Source of the DNA: Paracoccaceae bacterium
GTDB taxonomy: Bacteria; Pseudomonadota; Alphaproteobacteria; Rhodobacterales; Rhodobacteraceae
NCBI GenBank assembly: GCA_007134405.1
Contig: SLKW01000222.1
Coordinates: 1 to 8,290, forward strand
Length of the DNA stretch: 8,290 bases
Direction of reading: 5' to 3'
Shown: piece by piece, positions 1 through 5,899 of the stretch
Layout of the letters: every line of letters starts with the position of its first letter
Position numbering within the stretch: the first letter of the stretch is position 1
Position numbers and translations under genes: made by a program
The notes under the pieces: generated by a model
Told to the model about the DNA's origin: nothing
The model's database searches: none
The model's input: the letters and a program-made list of their open reading frames with translations, nothing else

Positions 1-19
1 CAAGGGGCAGGCAGGCGCG

Positions 20-47
20 GCCCGATTTGTCGCGGGACAAATCGGGC
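20..47. repeat. Perfect 12-bp inverted repeat (hairpin) at the left edge
   Basis: Arms 20-31 (GCCCGATTTGTC) and 36-47 are exact reverse complements around a 4-nt loop (GCGG). In RNA this would be a very stable stem-loop. Neither side is followed by a T-run, so it is not a textbook intrinsic terminator. It lies in GC-rich DNA just left of the AT-richer segment. It could end a gene lying off the left edge or be one copy of a dispersed palindromic repeat; a single copy cannot settle which. Confidence 0.7.
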
Positions 48-109
48 GGGTCAGCGGCGCGGGCGCCGCGCGCGCTCTCCGGGAAATTACATTGTGTGCA
101 ATGCAATTC

Positions 110-152
110 GCCGCCAAAAAAAAGCAATATCCTGGTTCATCCCTTTGGCGGC
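110..152. repeat. 9-bp inverted repeat enclosing an A/T tract, just 3' of the minus-strand unknown gene
   Basis: GCCGCCAAA at 110-118 and TTTGGCGGC at 144-152 are exact reverse complements separated by 25 nt. The left arm runs into an A8 tract (116-123), which is T8 on the minus strand. The element starts 7 nt beyond the stop codon of the minus-strand gene ending at 159, so it may help end that transcript. The long loop, and a T-run that overlaps the second arm rather than following it, make it an atypical terminator. The rest of 1-158 shows no supported gene. Confidence 0.4.
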
Positions 153-158
153 CGAGCC

Positions 159-1250
159 TTATTGGTCAAAGAGTGTCGGCTGCGACACCCTCGCCCCCTC
201 CTCAAAGTACTGCCCGAGGATCGCCCGGAGTGCTTCCGGCGGCAACGGATCAGCTAGTTTCTCGCCATTGAACTCCAAAACCCGCAGCACGCGCCGGTTC
301 TTGGGGCGTCCGTCGGTGCTCTGGAATGCCCACTGCAGTTTGAGGTTGTCCAACACCTCAACGCGAAGTGCCTTGTACTTCACCTTATGCCAGAATTCGG
401 CGTCTTCGATGACGAAGTAGCAGTCTCGCCTAAGCTGATCCTTCCCCTTCCACTGTCGCGTCTTCTGGTCTTCCTTGTCCCAGTTAGGCGAGGTGACATA
501 GATGCTTTCAATGGACACAAACCATTCAGGCGGCTCTTGCTCCTTTGGCTTCCTCGGGGGCTTTTGGGCTCGTTCTGGAAAGGAACTGCGGGGAATGGGG
601 AAATTATCGTCGGGGGTAAAGCCCACCCGCTTCACATCGCTATCATCGAGGCAGGCGGCGTAGAAATCGGCTCGGGCATCAACTGCGTCGGGCCGTGACC
701 CAAGCTCCATTCCAACTTTTTCGAGCTCACTGGGTTGTTTCTCGAGGATACCTCGAGCCATCGCAACCACTATCTGAGCAGCCCCCTGGCAAGCTTCGTC
801 CGAGCTAACAGGGAGCGACTCGGGCGGTACTTCAATCGACTCGAAACCGGTATTCTTTTCGTCTGGCTGCTCGGCATCTTCTAACGCTCCCGCGATCAGG
901 CCGCGGTGACGCTCTCCAAGGGATTTCGTCCACTCGGAGGGCGAACGGCCCGTCAGCCCCTCCACATAAGCCCCACCAACCTCTGTGTTGATGAACGCAA
1001 AAACTGCTGCGGGGCCGGCCAGCAAGACCCCGAGCTTCGAAAGAAATGTACCTTCCGACGGGGGCAGAACGATTAATTCGTAATCAAGACTGCTATCGAA
1101 AAAAGTCGCGTCGAGAGCGATTAACACCTTTCGAGCGCTTTCAGCCGTCCTGACGAACGTGTCTAAAGTCAGAAAATGGTCGCTGACATCAAAATGAATG
1201 TAGAGGCGCTCAGATCGCGCGTCGAATTCCCACGCTAAGGCGTCTGTCAT
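159..1250 (-). CDS. Protein of unknown function, AT-richer than its neighbours, one hydrophobic segment
   Basis: I do not recognise a named family, and no function can be assigned. The protein is 363 aa from the ATG at 1250, which has GGAGG 11 nt upstream. A GTG at 1328 in the same frame would add 26 residues but has no good ribosome binding site. Three regions are visible. Residues 1-65 form an alpha/beta-like segment ending in YELIVLPP. A hydrophobic stretch at about 70-88 (KLGVLLAGPAAVFAFI) could be a membrane helix or a buried helix, and is followed by GLTGRSPSEW (98-107). A polar Pro/Lys/Glu-rich linker at about 218-242 leads to a C-terminal region (243-330) with alternating hydrophobic residues and many Trp/Tyr/Phe, ending in SQPTLFDQ. 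There is no signal peptide and no obvious catalytic motif. Codons are less GC-biased than in the genes to the right: the stretch 1081-1140 is 27/60 G+C. The gene lies 136 bp downstream of the BrnA-like gene on the same strand and could share its transcript. Confidence 0.75.
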   Translation of the reverse strand: MTDALAWEFDARSERLYIHFDVSDHFLTLDTFVRTAESARKVLIALDATFFDSSLDYELIVLPPSEGTFLSKLGVLLAGPAAVFAFINTEVGGAYVEGLTGRSPSEWTKSLGERHRGLIAGALEDAEQPDEKNTGFESIEVPPESLPVSSDEACQGAAQIVVAMARGILEKQPSELEKVGMELGSRPDAVDARADFYAACLDDSDVKRVGFTPDDNFPIPRSSFPERAQKPPRKPKEQEPPEWFVSIESIYVTSPNWDKEDQKTRQWKGKDQLRRDCYFVIEDAEFWHKVKYKALRVEVLDNLKLQWAFQSTDGRPKNRRVLRVLEFNGEKLADPLPPEALRAILGQYFEEGARVSQPTLFDQ

Positions 1251-1386
1251 GCAGTCTCTGCCCTCCACCGTCACGATTAGGGTAAATCGCGAAGCTTTCG
1301 TCGGGCAAGGCAATTTCACCAAACGCACGCGGCGGAGGAGCCCTCATGGCGCTCACCACGCTCTTGCGCGCCTGAACTCTGCCCCC

Positions 1387-1920
1387 CTACCCCAAAAACT
1401 CCTCGATCATCCCCTCCGGGATCGCCCGCTCCTCGGGCGTCAGGTCCAGGGCGATTTCCTCGTCCAGCAGGTGGCCCAGCATCCGGCGCAGTTTCAGCTC
1501 CTCCTGCTTGCATTTTCGGCCCTGCGCCATGCGCTGGTTCTGCAGCTGCACCTGGGTGAAGAACTCGGCCACGCCCAGGTGGTAGCGGTCCAGCCGCGAG
1601 GGGCGGTAGCTGACATCCTCGGGCCCCGGCACCACCTTGGCCAGCCGCGCCAGCATGAAGGCGCGCAGCACCTGGTTGATCCGGCCCTGATAGTTCGTCC
1701 CCATCAGCCGGAAGAATTTGACCACGTCCTCGTCCAGCCGGATCGTCACCCGCGTGCGGCTCGGCTCGGGCGCGACCTTCGCGACCTCGCGCCATTCCTC
1801 GGGGATGAAGCCGCCGCCGGTCAGCCCCTCATTGAGCGCCGCTTCCAGCGCGGTCAGCGTCTCGGCCAGGTGGTGGTAGCTGGCGCGCCGGGTCGCCTCG
1901 GCCTTGGTCATGCGGGTCAT
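1387..1920 (-). CDS. BrnA-type ribbon-helix-helix protein with long extensions, no adjacent BrnT
   Basis: This is a 177-aa protein, probably a DNA-binding regulator. The ATG at 1920 is chosen because AGGAG lies 5 nt before it; an upstream in-frame start at 1971 lacks this. Residues 55-93 match the BrnA antitoxin core: a basic beta strand (RTRVTIRLD, 55-63), helix A (EDVVKFFRLMG, 64-74) and helix B (YQGRINQVLRAFMLARL, 77-93), including the RIN-VLRAFM signature. Known BrnA proteins are roughly 90-100 aa and pair with BrnT, an RNase-like toxin of the RelE fold. Here about 54 residues precede the core and about 84 follow it, the latter Gln/Arg/Glu-rich and probably helical (115-177). No BrnT-like frame lies on either side. 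GC-rich codon use matches the chromosomal genes to the right, so this looks like a resident regulator rather than a recent toxin-antitoxin arrival. It diverges from miaB across a region with 22-bp repeats that may be its own operator (inference). Confidence 0.8.
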   Translation of the reverse strand: MTRMTKAEATRRASYHHLAETLTALEAALNEGLTGGGFIPEEWREVAKVAPEPSRTRVTIRLDEDVVKFFRLMGTNYQGRINQVLRAFMLARLAKVVPGPEDVSYRPSRLDRYHLGVAEFFTQVQLQNQRMAQGRKCKQEELKLRRMLGHLLDEEIALDLTPEERAIPEGMIEEFLG

Positions 1921-2003
1921 CGGCGCTCCTGTCGGCTTGCGGGCGGGATCGGGGCAGACTGCCCGCCGCACCTTTCGGCCCCGTCAACGCGGCGCGCGCC
2001 GGG

Positions 2004-2057
2004 TGTCATACGGCCTGTGTACAGATGTCATACGCTTGGTGTACGCCTTGTGACATC
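2004..2057. promoter_or_regulatory. Two 22-bp-spaced direct repeats plus an inverted half-site; candidate operator
   Basis: TGTCATACG, 4 nt, GTGTAC occurs at 2004-2022 and again at 2026-2044, so both blocks repeat at exactly 22 bp, about two helical turns. TGACATC at 2051-2057 is the inverse of GATGTCA at 2024-2030, which gives a third TGTCA half-site in the opposite orientation. The array sits in the 204-bp space between the divergent BrnA-like gene and miaB. Ribbon-helix-helix proteins typically bind tandem short sites on one face of the helix, so the neighbouring BrnA-like protein is the natural candidate (inference). Confidence 0.5.
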
Positions 2058-2068
2058 CGCCGCCGCCG

Positions 2069-2096
2069 TTGCGACGCGCCGCGATTTCGGCTAGAT
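2069..2096 (+). promoter_or_regulatory. Candidate housekeeping promoter for miaB
   Basis: TTGCGA at 2069-2074 and CTAGAT at 2091-2096 are separated by 16 bp and resemble -35 and -10 elements of the main sigma factor. They would start transcription about 20-25 nt upstream of the miaB ATG. The pair lies just downstream of the 22-bp repeat array, so an activator or repressor bound there could affect it. No convincing -10 was found for the opposite strand. Confidence 0.4.
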
Positions 2097-2124
2097 CGCC
2101 CCCCGTGAACCACCGGGGATTCCC

Positions 2125-3441
2125 ATGACCGCGCCGCGCAAACTCTTCATAAAAACCTATGGTTGTCAGATGAATGTCTACGACAGCGAGCGCATGGCCG
2201 AGGCCCTGGGCGCGTCGGGCTACGTCACCACCGAGCGGCCGGAAGAGGCCGACATGATCCTGCTAAACACCTGTCATATAAGGGAAAAAGCCTCCGAAAA
2301 GGTGTTCTCCGAACTCGGCCGGCTGAAGCCCCTGAAGGCCGCGAACCCGGATCTGAAGATCGGCGTCGCCGGCTGCGTCGCCCAGGCCGAGGGCGCCGAG
2401 ATCCTGCGCCGCGCCCCCCTGGTGGACCTCGTCGTCGGCCCCCAGACCTACCACCGCCTGCCCGCGATGGAAGCCGAAATCCGCAAGGGAAACCGGGCGT
2501 TGGACACCGACTTTCCCACCGAGGACAAATTCGACAACCTCCCGAAAACACGGGCAAAAAGGGGCCCCACGGCCTTTCTGACCGTGCAGGAAGGCTGCGA
2601 CAAGTTCTGCGCCTTCTGCGTCGTCCCCTACACCCGCGGCGCCGAAGTCAGCCGCCCCGCCACCCGCCTTCTGGCCGAGGCGCGCGACCTTGCGGACCGC
2701 GGAGTGCGCGAAATTACCCTTCTGGGACAGAATGTTAACGCCTACCACGGGGCGGGTCCCGATGGCGACTGGTCGCTCGCGCGGCTGATCCGGGGACTGG
2801 CGCGGATCGACGGCCTCGCCCGCATCCGCTACACGACCTCGCACCCCAACGACATGACCGACGACCTGATCGAGGCGCACGGGCTGGAGCCGAAACTCAT
2901 GCCCTACCTGCACCTGCCGGTGCAATCGGGCTCGGACCGCATCCTCAAGGCCATGAACCGCAAACACACGGCGGATCAATACCTTGGGCTGATCGACCGC
3001 CTCCGCGCCGCCCGCCCCGACCTGCTGCTGTCGGGCGATTTCATCGTCGGCTTTCCCGGCGAGAGCGACGCGGATTTCGAGGCCACGATGGACCTGGTGC
3101 GCGCGGTGGGCTACGGGCAGGCCTATTCCTTCAAGTATTCCGCCCGCCCCGGCACCCCCGCCGCCGACCGCCCGCAGCTGTCCGCCGCGGTCCTCGACGA
3201 GCGGCTGCAACGCCTGCAGGCGCTGCTGTCAGAGCAGCAACGCGCCGCGCAGGAAGCGATGGTCGGGCACGAGGTCGGCGTCCTTTTCGAAAAGCCGGGC
3301 CGGATGCCGGGCCAGATGGTGGGCAAGTCCGATCACCTGCACGCGGTCCACGTCGCCGGAGCGGACCTTCAGCCCGGCGCGATCCGGCGCGTGCGCATCA
3401 CCGGCAGCGCCAGCCACTCGCTGGCCGGCGCGCTGGCCTGA
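2125..3441 (+). CDS. miaB: tRNA-2-methylthio-N6-dimethylallyladenosine synthase MiaB
   Basis: This radical SAM methylthiotransferase converts i6A to ms2i6A at position 37 of tRNAs that read UNN codons, using two 4Fe-4S clusters and S-adenosylmethionine. The 438-aa length is normal for the family. The N-terminal methylthiotransferase domain (about 5-115) carries the three ligands of the auxiliary cluster: Cys14 (in KTYGCQMN), Cys50 (in [11 protein letters not shown]) and Cys84 (in GVAGCVAQ). The radical SAM domain (about 148-370) has the CxxxCxxC motif at Cys158, Cys162 and Cys165 ([17 protein letters not shown]), and later LLGQNVNAY and the conserved HLPVQSGS and GFPGE segments. The C-terminal TRAM domain (about 375-437) is recognisable from [12 protein letters not shown]. 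The ATG at 2125 has GGGGA 5 nt upstream. In many bacteria miaB directly precedes phoH; here a minus-strand gene intervenes. The identification is secure. Confidence 0.97.
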   Translation: MTAPRKLFIKTYGCQMNVYDSERMAEALGASGYVTTERPEEADMILLNTCHIREKASEKVFSELGRLKPLKAANPDLKIGVAGCVAQAEGAEILRRAPLVDLVVGPQTYHRLPAMEAEIRKGNRALDTDFPTEDKFDNLPKTRAKRGPTAFLTVQEGCDKFCAFCVVPYTRGAEVSRPATRLLAEARDLADRGVREITLLGQNVNAYHGAGPDGDWSLARLIRGLARIDGLARIRYTTSHPNDMTDDLIEAHGLEPKLMPYLHLPVQSGSDRILKAMNRKHTADQYLGLIDRLRAARPDLLLSGDFIVGFPGESDADFEATMDLVRAVGYGQAYSFKYSARPGTPAADRPQLSAAVLDERLQRLQALLSEQQRAAQEAMVGHEVGVLFEKPGRMPGQMVGKSDHLHAVHVAGADLQPGAIRRVRITGSASHSLAGALA

Positions 3442-3481
3442 CGCCCACCCAAAGGCGCTCGGCGCGAACTGCTTGCTTTTC

Positions 3482-4021
3482 CTAGAGAACCGGCTCGCCC
3501 GCGTCCTCGTCCGACGCACCGTTGCCCACATTGCGCGGGGCCCGCGGCGGCGGCACGTAGCGGTTCGGCCGCTGCAGGGTGTTCGCCTCGAAATAGCCGC
3601 CGGAATAGCCGCTGATGAGGCCGTAGTCGATGCCGGCGCGCAGATGCCGGGTCTGCGCGGCGCCGGTCACGAACAGCTCGGCCGTGAGCGGATCGAAACC
3701 CGCGCCGAGGTTCAGATAGGCAGAGCGCCGCCCGACCAGCCCCGCCACCGCGAACCGGTCGAACCCGGAGCGCAGGGTATAGCGCGCGTTCAGGTCGATG
3801 CCGCGCAGACCGTTCGAGGCGCTGACCCGGACCGCTTGCAGGCCGGCGACAAGGCCCACGCCAGGGGCGTCGCCTGCCCCGAAGGACAGCGCCACGCCGG
3901 CATAGGCGCGGGTGGTGTTGCGGCTCTGCGCCTCGACTGCTCCGGCCTGGCCCAGCACGAGGCCGAAGGTCACGAGGCCGGCGAAAGCCATGGCTGACAG
4001 GGGGCGACAGGAGATGTCCAT
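3482..4021 (-). CDS. Small exported protein, possibly outer-membrane or beta-rich; function unknown
   Basis: This 179-aa protein has a clear signal peptide: a short polar/basic start, a hydrophobic core (MAFAGLVTFGLVLGQAGA) and a likely signal peptidase I site after VEA (residue 31). The mature part has short strands of alternating hydrophobic and polar residues ending in Gly, Phe or Tyr (GVALSFGAG, LRGIDLNARYTL, FAVAGLVG, SAYLNLGAG, AELFVTGAA, LRAGIDYGLI). This is the pattern of a small beta-barrel or other beta-rich envelope protein. The tail is a Pro/Arg and then acidic low-complexity region (RYVPPPRAPRN to the end). The ATG at 4021 is chosen because GGAAGGA lies 8 nt upstream; the ATG at 4066 would put 15 extra residues before the signal peptide. 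The gene is convergent with miaB (40-nt gap) and divergent from phoH. No enzyme motif is visible, and I do not recognise a named family. Confidence 0.8.
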   Translation of the reverse strand: MDISCRPLSAMAFAGLVTFGLVLGQAGAVEAQSRNTTRAYAGVALSFGAGDAPGVGLVAGLQAVRVSASNGLRGIDLNARYTLRSGFDRFAVAGLVGRRSAYLNLGAGFDPLTAELFVTGAAQTRHLRAGIDYGLISGYSGGYFEANTLQRPNRYVPPPRAPRNVGNGASDEDAGEPVL

Positions 4022-4032
4022 TGATGCAGTCC

Positions 4033-4056
4033 TTCCGAAGCGCAATTGTTTCGGAA
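4033..4056 (-). promoter_or_regulatory. Leader hairpin overlapping the ribosome binding site of the exported-protein gene
   Basis: Read on the minus strand, TTCCGAA (4056-4050) pairs with TTCGGAA (4039-4033) across a 10-nt loop. The last GGAA of the second arm is the first part of the ribosome binding site GGAAGGA, which lies 8 nt before the ATG at 4021. Folding would partly mask the site, so this could be a simple translational control element. A 7-bp stem is modest and may also be a DNA operator or chance. Confidence 0.3.
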
Positions 4057-4212
4057 CAAAAAGCATACACGCACGCCGGCGGACAAGACCGATTGCAACC
4101 GACAGAGGTGAAGTGACGCGCCGCGGTCACACCGGAGCGGGGCAGAATCACCGCAACGGGCGGATCGCTGCATTCGGGGCCGGGCCTGTGGCCTGACCGC
4201 AGCATCTAGCGG

Positions 4213-4239
4213 TTGAATCGGCGCGAAAGCCGCCCATTT
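4213..4239 (+). promoter_or_regulatory. Candidate sigma-32 (RpoH)-type promoter for the phoH-ybeY-corC-lnt operon
   Basis: GGTTGAA (TTGAA at 4213-4217) is followed after 15 nt by CCCATTT (4233-4239). The E. coli groE heat-shock promoter has CTTGAA and CCCCATTT with 14 nt between the same blocks, so spacing here is within one base. The expected start near 4246 leaves a leader of about 100 nt. The corresponding E. coli ybeZYX genes belong to the sigma-32 regulon, which supports the idea. No good sigma-70-like pair was found here. Confidence 0.35.
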
Positions 4240-4344
4240 TGTAACAACCAGACGAAAGGTGCGATTCATCGCTTGCCACAGCCCCGTCCAGTTGGCAGGC
4301 TTCAACTAGGCCATTTTGGCACCCCTTTGATGCAGGAGACCTGT

Positions 4345-5346
4345 TTGGGCATCAGCGCGCTGACACCCCCGCTCAACCCCGGCGACCCCTTGCGCACAGA
4401 GCTTGAATTCGCCGACAACCGATTGCTTATCGATCTCTGCGGCGAACACGACCGCAACCTCGCGCGGCTCGAAAACGAGCTGGGGGTGCAGATCCTGAGG
4501 CGCGGCAACCATCTTCAGATCATGGGCGAGGCTGCGGCGCGCGATCGCGCGGTCGAGACGCTGCAGGCGCTCTATTCGCGGCTGGCCGACGGACGGTCGC
4601 TGGAGGCGGGCGATATCGACGGGGCGATCCGCCTGGGCGCCGATCCCGCCGCGCGCGAGACGCAGCTCGAGATGTTCCGCACCGGCACGATCGAGATCCG
4701 CACGCGCAAGAAGAACGTGATCCCGCGCACCAAGGCCCAGCAGGACTACACGCGCGCACTCTTCCGGCACCCGCTCAATTTCGGGATCGGACCGGCGGGC
4801 ACAGGCAAGACCTACATCGCCGTCGCCGCCGCCGTGCACATGTTCGCCGAGGGCCATGTGGACCGGATCATCCTGTCGCGTCCCGCCGTCGAGGCGGGCG
4901 AGCGTCTGGGCTTCCTGCCCGGCGACATGCGCGAAAAGATCGACCCCTACATGCAGCCGCTCTACGACGCGTTGAACGATTTCCTGCCCGGCCGCCAGTT
5001 GGCCAAGCTCATGGAGGAACGTCGGATCGAGATCGCGCCGCTGGCCTTCATGCGCGGGCGCACGCTCGCCAACGCCTTCGTGGTGCTCGACGAGGCGCAG
5101 AACGCGACCGAGATGCAGATGAAGATGTTCCTGACGCGGCTGGGCGAAGGCGCGCACATGGCGGTCACGGGCGACCGCAGCCAGGTCGACCTGCCGCGCG
5201 GCATGCCCAGCGGGCTGGCCTCGGCCGAGCGCATCCTCAAGGGGGTCGAGGGGGTGGGCTTCAGTTACTTCTCCTCGGCCGATGTCGTCCGTCACCCGCT
5301 GGTCGCGCGCATCATCGAGGCCTACGAGCGCGACGAAGCGCCCTGA
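4345..5346 (+). CDS. phoH: PhoH family ATPase (YbeZ type)
   Basis: This is a cytoplasmic P-loop NTPase of the PhoH/YbeZ family, thought to act with YbeY in RNA metabolism and ribosome maturation; its exact activity is not settled. It is 333 aa from the TTG at 4345, preferred because AGGAG (4334-4338) lies 6 nt upstream. The in-frame ATG at 4330 (338 aa) has no ribosome binding site. The N-terminal part (about 10-80) resembles the KH-like RNA-binding region of the family (LARLENELGVQILRRGNHLQIMGE). Walker A is GPAGTGKT at 149-156 with Lys155. Walker B is VVLDEAQN with Asp249 and Glu250, followed by the conserved TGDRSQVDLP. Segments LSRPAVEAGERLGFLPGD and DPYMQPLYDAL are also diagnostic. It is the first gene of a four-gene operon, and ybeY begins 4 nt after its stop. 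Confidence 0.95.
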   Translation: MGISALTPPLNPGDPLRTELEFADNRLLIDLCGEHDRNLARLENELGVQILRRGNHLQIMGEAAARDRAVETLQALYSRLADGRSLEAGDIDGAIRLGADPAARETQLEMFRTGTIEIRTRKKNVIPRTKAQQDYTRALFRHPLNFGIGPAGTGKTYIAVAAAVHMFAEGHVDRIILSRPAVEAGERLGFLPGDMREKIDPYMQPLYDALNDFLPGRQLAKLMEERRIEIAPLAFMRGRTLANAFVVLDEAQNATEMQMKMFLTRLGEGAHMAVTGDRSQVDLPRGMPSGLASAERILKGVEGVGFSYFSSADVVRHPLVARIIEAYERDEAP

Positions 5347-5350
5347 TCCG

Positions 5351-5878
5351 ATGCCCGTCGAGGTCAATGTCGAGGATCCGCGCTGGAGCGATCTGTCGCC
5401 ACTGGCCGAGGCGGCGGTCGCGGCGGCGCTTAGCCACCTCGGCCACGACCCCGCGGAGTTCGAGGTCAGCGTACTGGCTTGCGACGATGCGCGGATGACC
5501 GCGCTCAACGCGCAGTTCCGGGGGCAGGAGAAGCCGACGAACGTGCTGTCCTGGCCGGCCGAGGACCTGGCGGCCGAAGCCGAGGGCGCCCCACCTGCCC
5601 CGCCCGAGCGAGGCACCCCGGACGATCCGGCGGAACTGGGCGACATCGCGCTGGCCTTCGAGACCTGCGCGCGCGAAGCCGCCGCGCAGGACAAACCCTT
5701 GCCCCATCACGCCGCGCATCTGCTGATCCATTCGGTGCTGCACCTCCTGGGATACGATCATCTTCGCCCGGGCGATGCGCTCTTGATGGAAGAAACCGAA
5801 ATCGCGATACTTGCAGACATGGGGATCGCCAACCCATATGAGGCGCTGGACGGCCCGGTCGACGCGACCGGATCATGA
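5351..5878 (+). CDS. ybeY: Endoribonuclease YbeY, 16S rRNA maturation factor
   Basis: This is a zinc-dependent single-strand endoribonuclease that takes part in 3'-end maturation of 16S rRNA and in 70S ribosome quality control. It is 175 aa from the ATG at 5351, 4 nt after the phoH stop. A longer frame from 5282 would overlap phoH heavily. There is no strong ribosome binding site, which fits translational coupling to phoH. The metal site HxxxHxxxxxH is intact: His127, His131 and His137 within HLLIHSVLHLLGYDH (123-137). The residue after the first ligand is Ser where Gly is common. Other family hallmarks are FRGQEKPTNVLSWP (about 56-69) and ELGDIALAFETC. An Ala/Pro-rich loop between those two is longer than in the E. 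coli protein. The identification is secure. Confidence 0.95.
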   Translation: MPVEVNVEDPRWSDLSPLAEAAVAAALSHLGHDPAEFEVSVLACDDARMTALNAQFRGQEKPTNVLSWPAEDLAAEAEGAPPAPPERGTPDDPAELGDIALAFETCAREAAAQDKPLPHHAAHLLIHSVLHLLGYDHLRPGDALLMEETEIAILADMGIANPYEALDGPVDATGS

Positions 5879-5899
5879 AACTGTGTTCGGAAAGGACCG

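Larger units (their letters stand above)
4022..4344. other. 323-bp divergent intergenic region upstream of phoH and the exported-protein gene
   Basis: This gene-free region has three notable parts. On the left is the leader of the minus-strand gene with a hairpin that overlaps its ribosome binding site (4033-4056). In the middle, GTGAC at 4113-4117 and GTCAC at 4126-4130 form a weak inverted repeat with an 8-nt spacer, a possible regulator site. On the right is a candidate heat-shock promoter (4213-4239) and a leader of about 100 nt to phoH. That leader contains a possible 8-bp stem (4271-4278 with 4293-4300, one G-U pair). A frame continuous with phoH opens at a TTG at 4213, but nothing suggests that this part is translated. 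Confidence 0.5.

Noticed and set aside
1210..1347. 45-codon minus-strand frame starting at ATG 1347, between the BrnA-like gene and the unknown gene
   Set aside because: It has no clear ribosome binding site, overlaps the start of the unknown gene in another frame and resembles nothing recognisable; probably chance.
1329..1386. A BrnT-type toxin partner for the BrnA-like protein
   Set aside because: The 58-bp gap to the longer GTG start is too short, and neither the unknown protein nor any frame in the divergent region shows BrnT features.
1959..1987. Promoter for the BrnA-like gene using TTGACG (minus strand, 1987-1982)
   Set aside because: The -35-like element is good, but the expected -10 position is GC-rich (GGGCAG), so the pair is not convincing.
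2263..3210. Long minus-strand open frame opposite miaB, and similar frames opposite phoH, corC and lnt
   Set aside because: These are expected shadows of GC-rich genes; their translations are Arg/Gly/Ala-rich without domains, while the opposite strand encodes intact conserved proteins.
3442..3481. Intrinsic terminator between the convergent miaB and exported-protein gene
   Set aside because: There is only a 4-bp GCGC stem and a TTTT further away, too weak to call.
4213..4344. N-terminal extension of PhoH from the TTG at 4213
   Set aside because: It has no ribosome binding site, overlaps the candidate promoter, and its translation does not resemble the PhoH N-terminus.
5282..5350. Upstream start for ybeY inside phoH
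   Set aside because: It would overlap 65 bp of phoH and add 23 residues foreign to the family; the ATG at 5351 gives the normal YbeY N-terminus.
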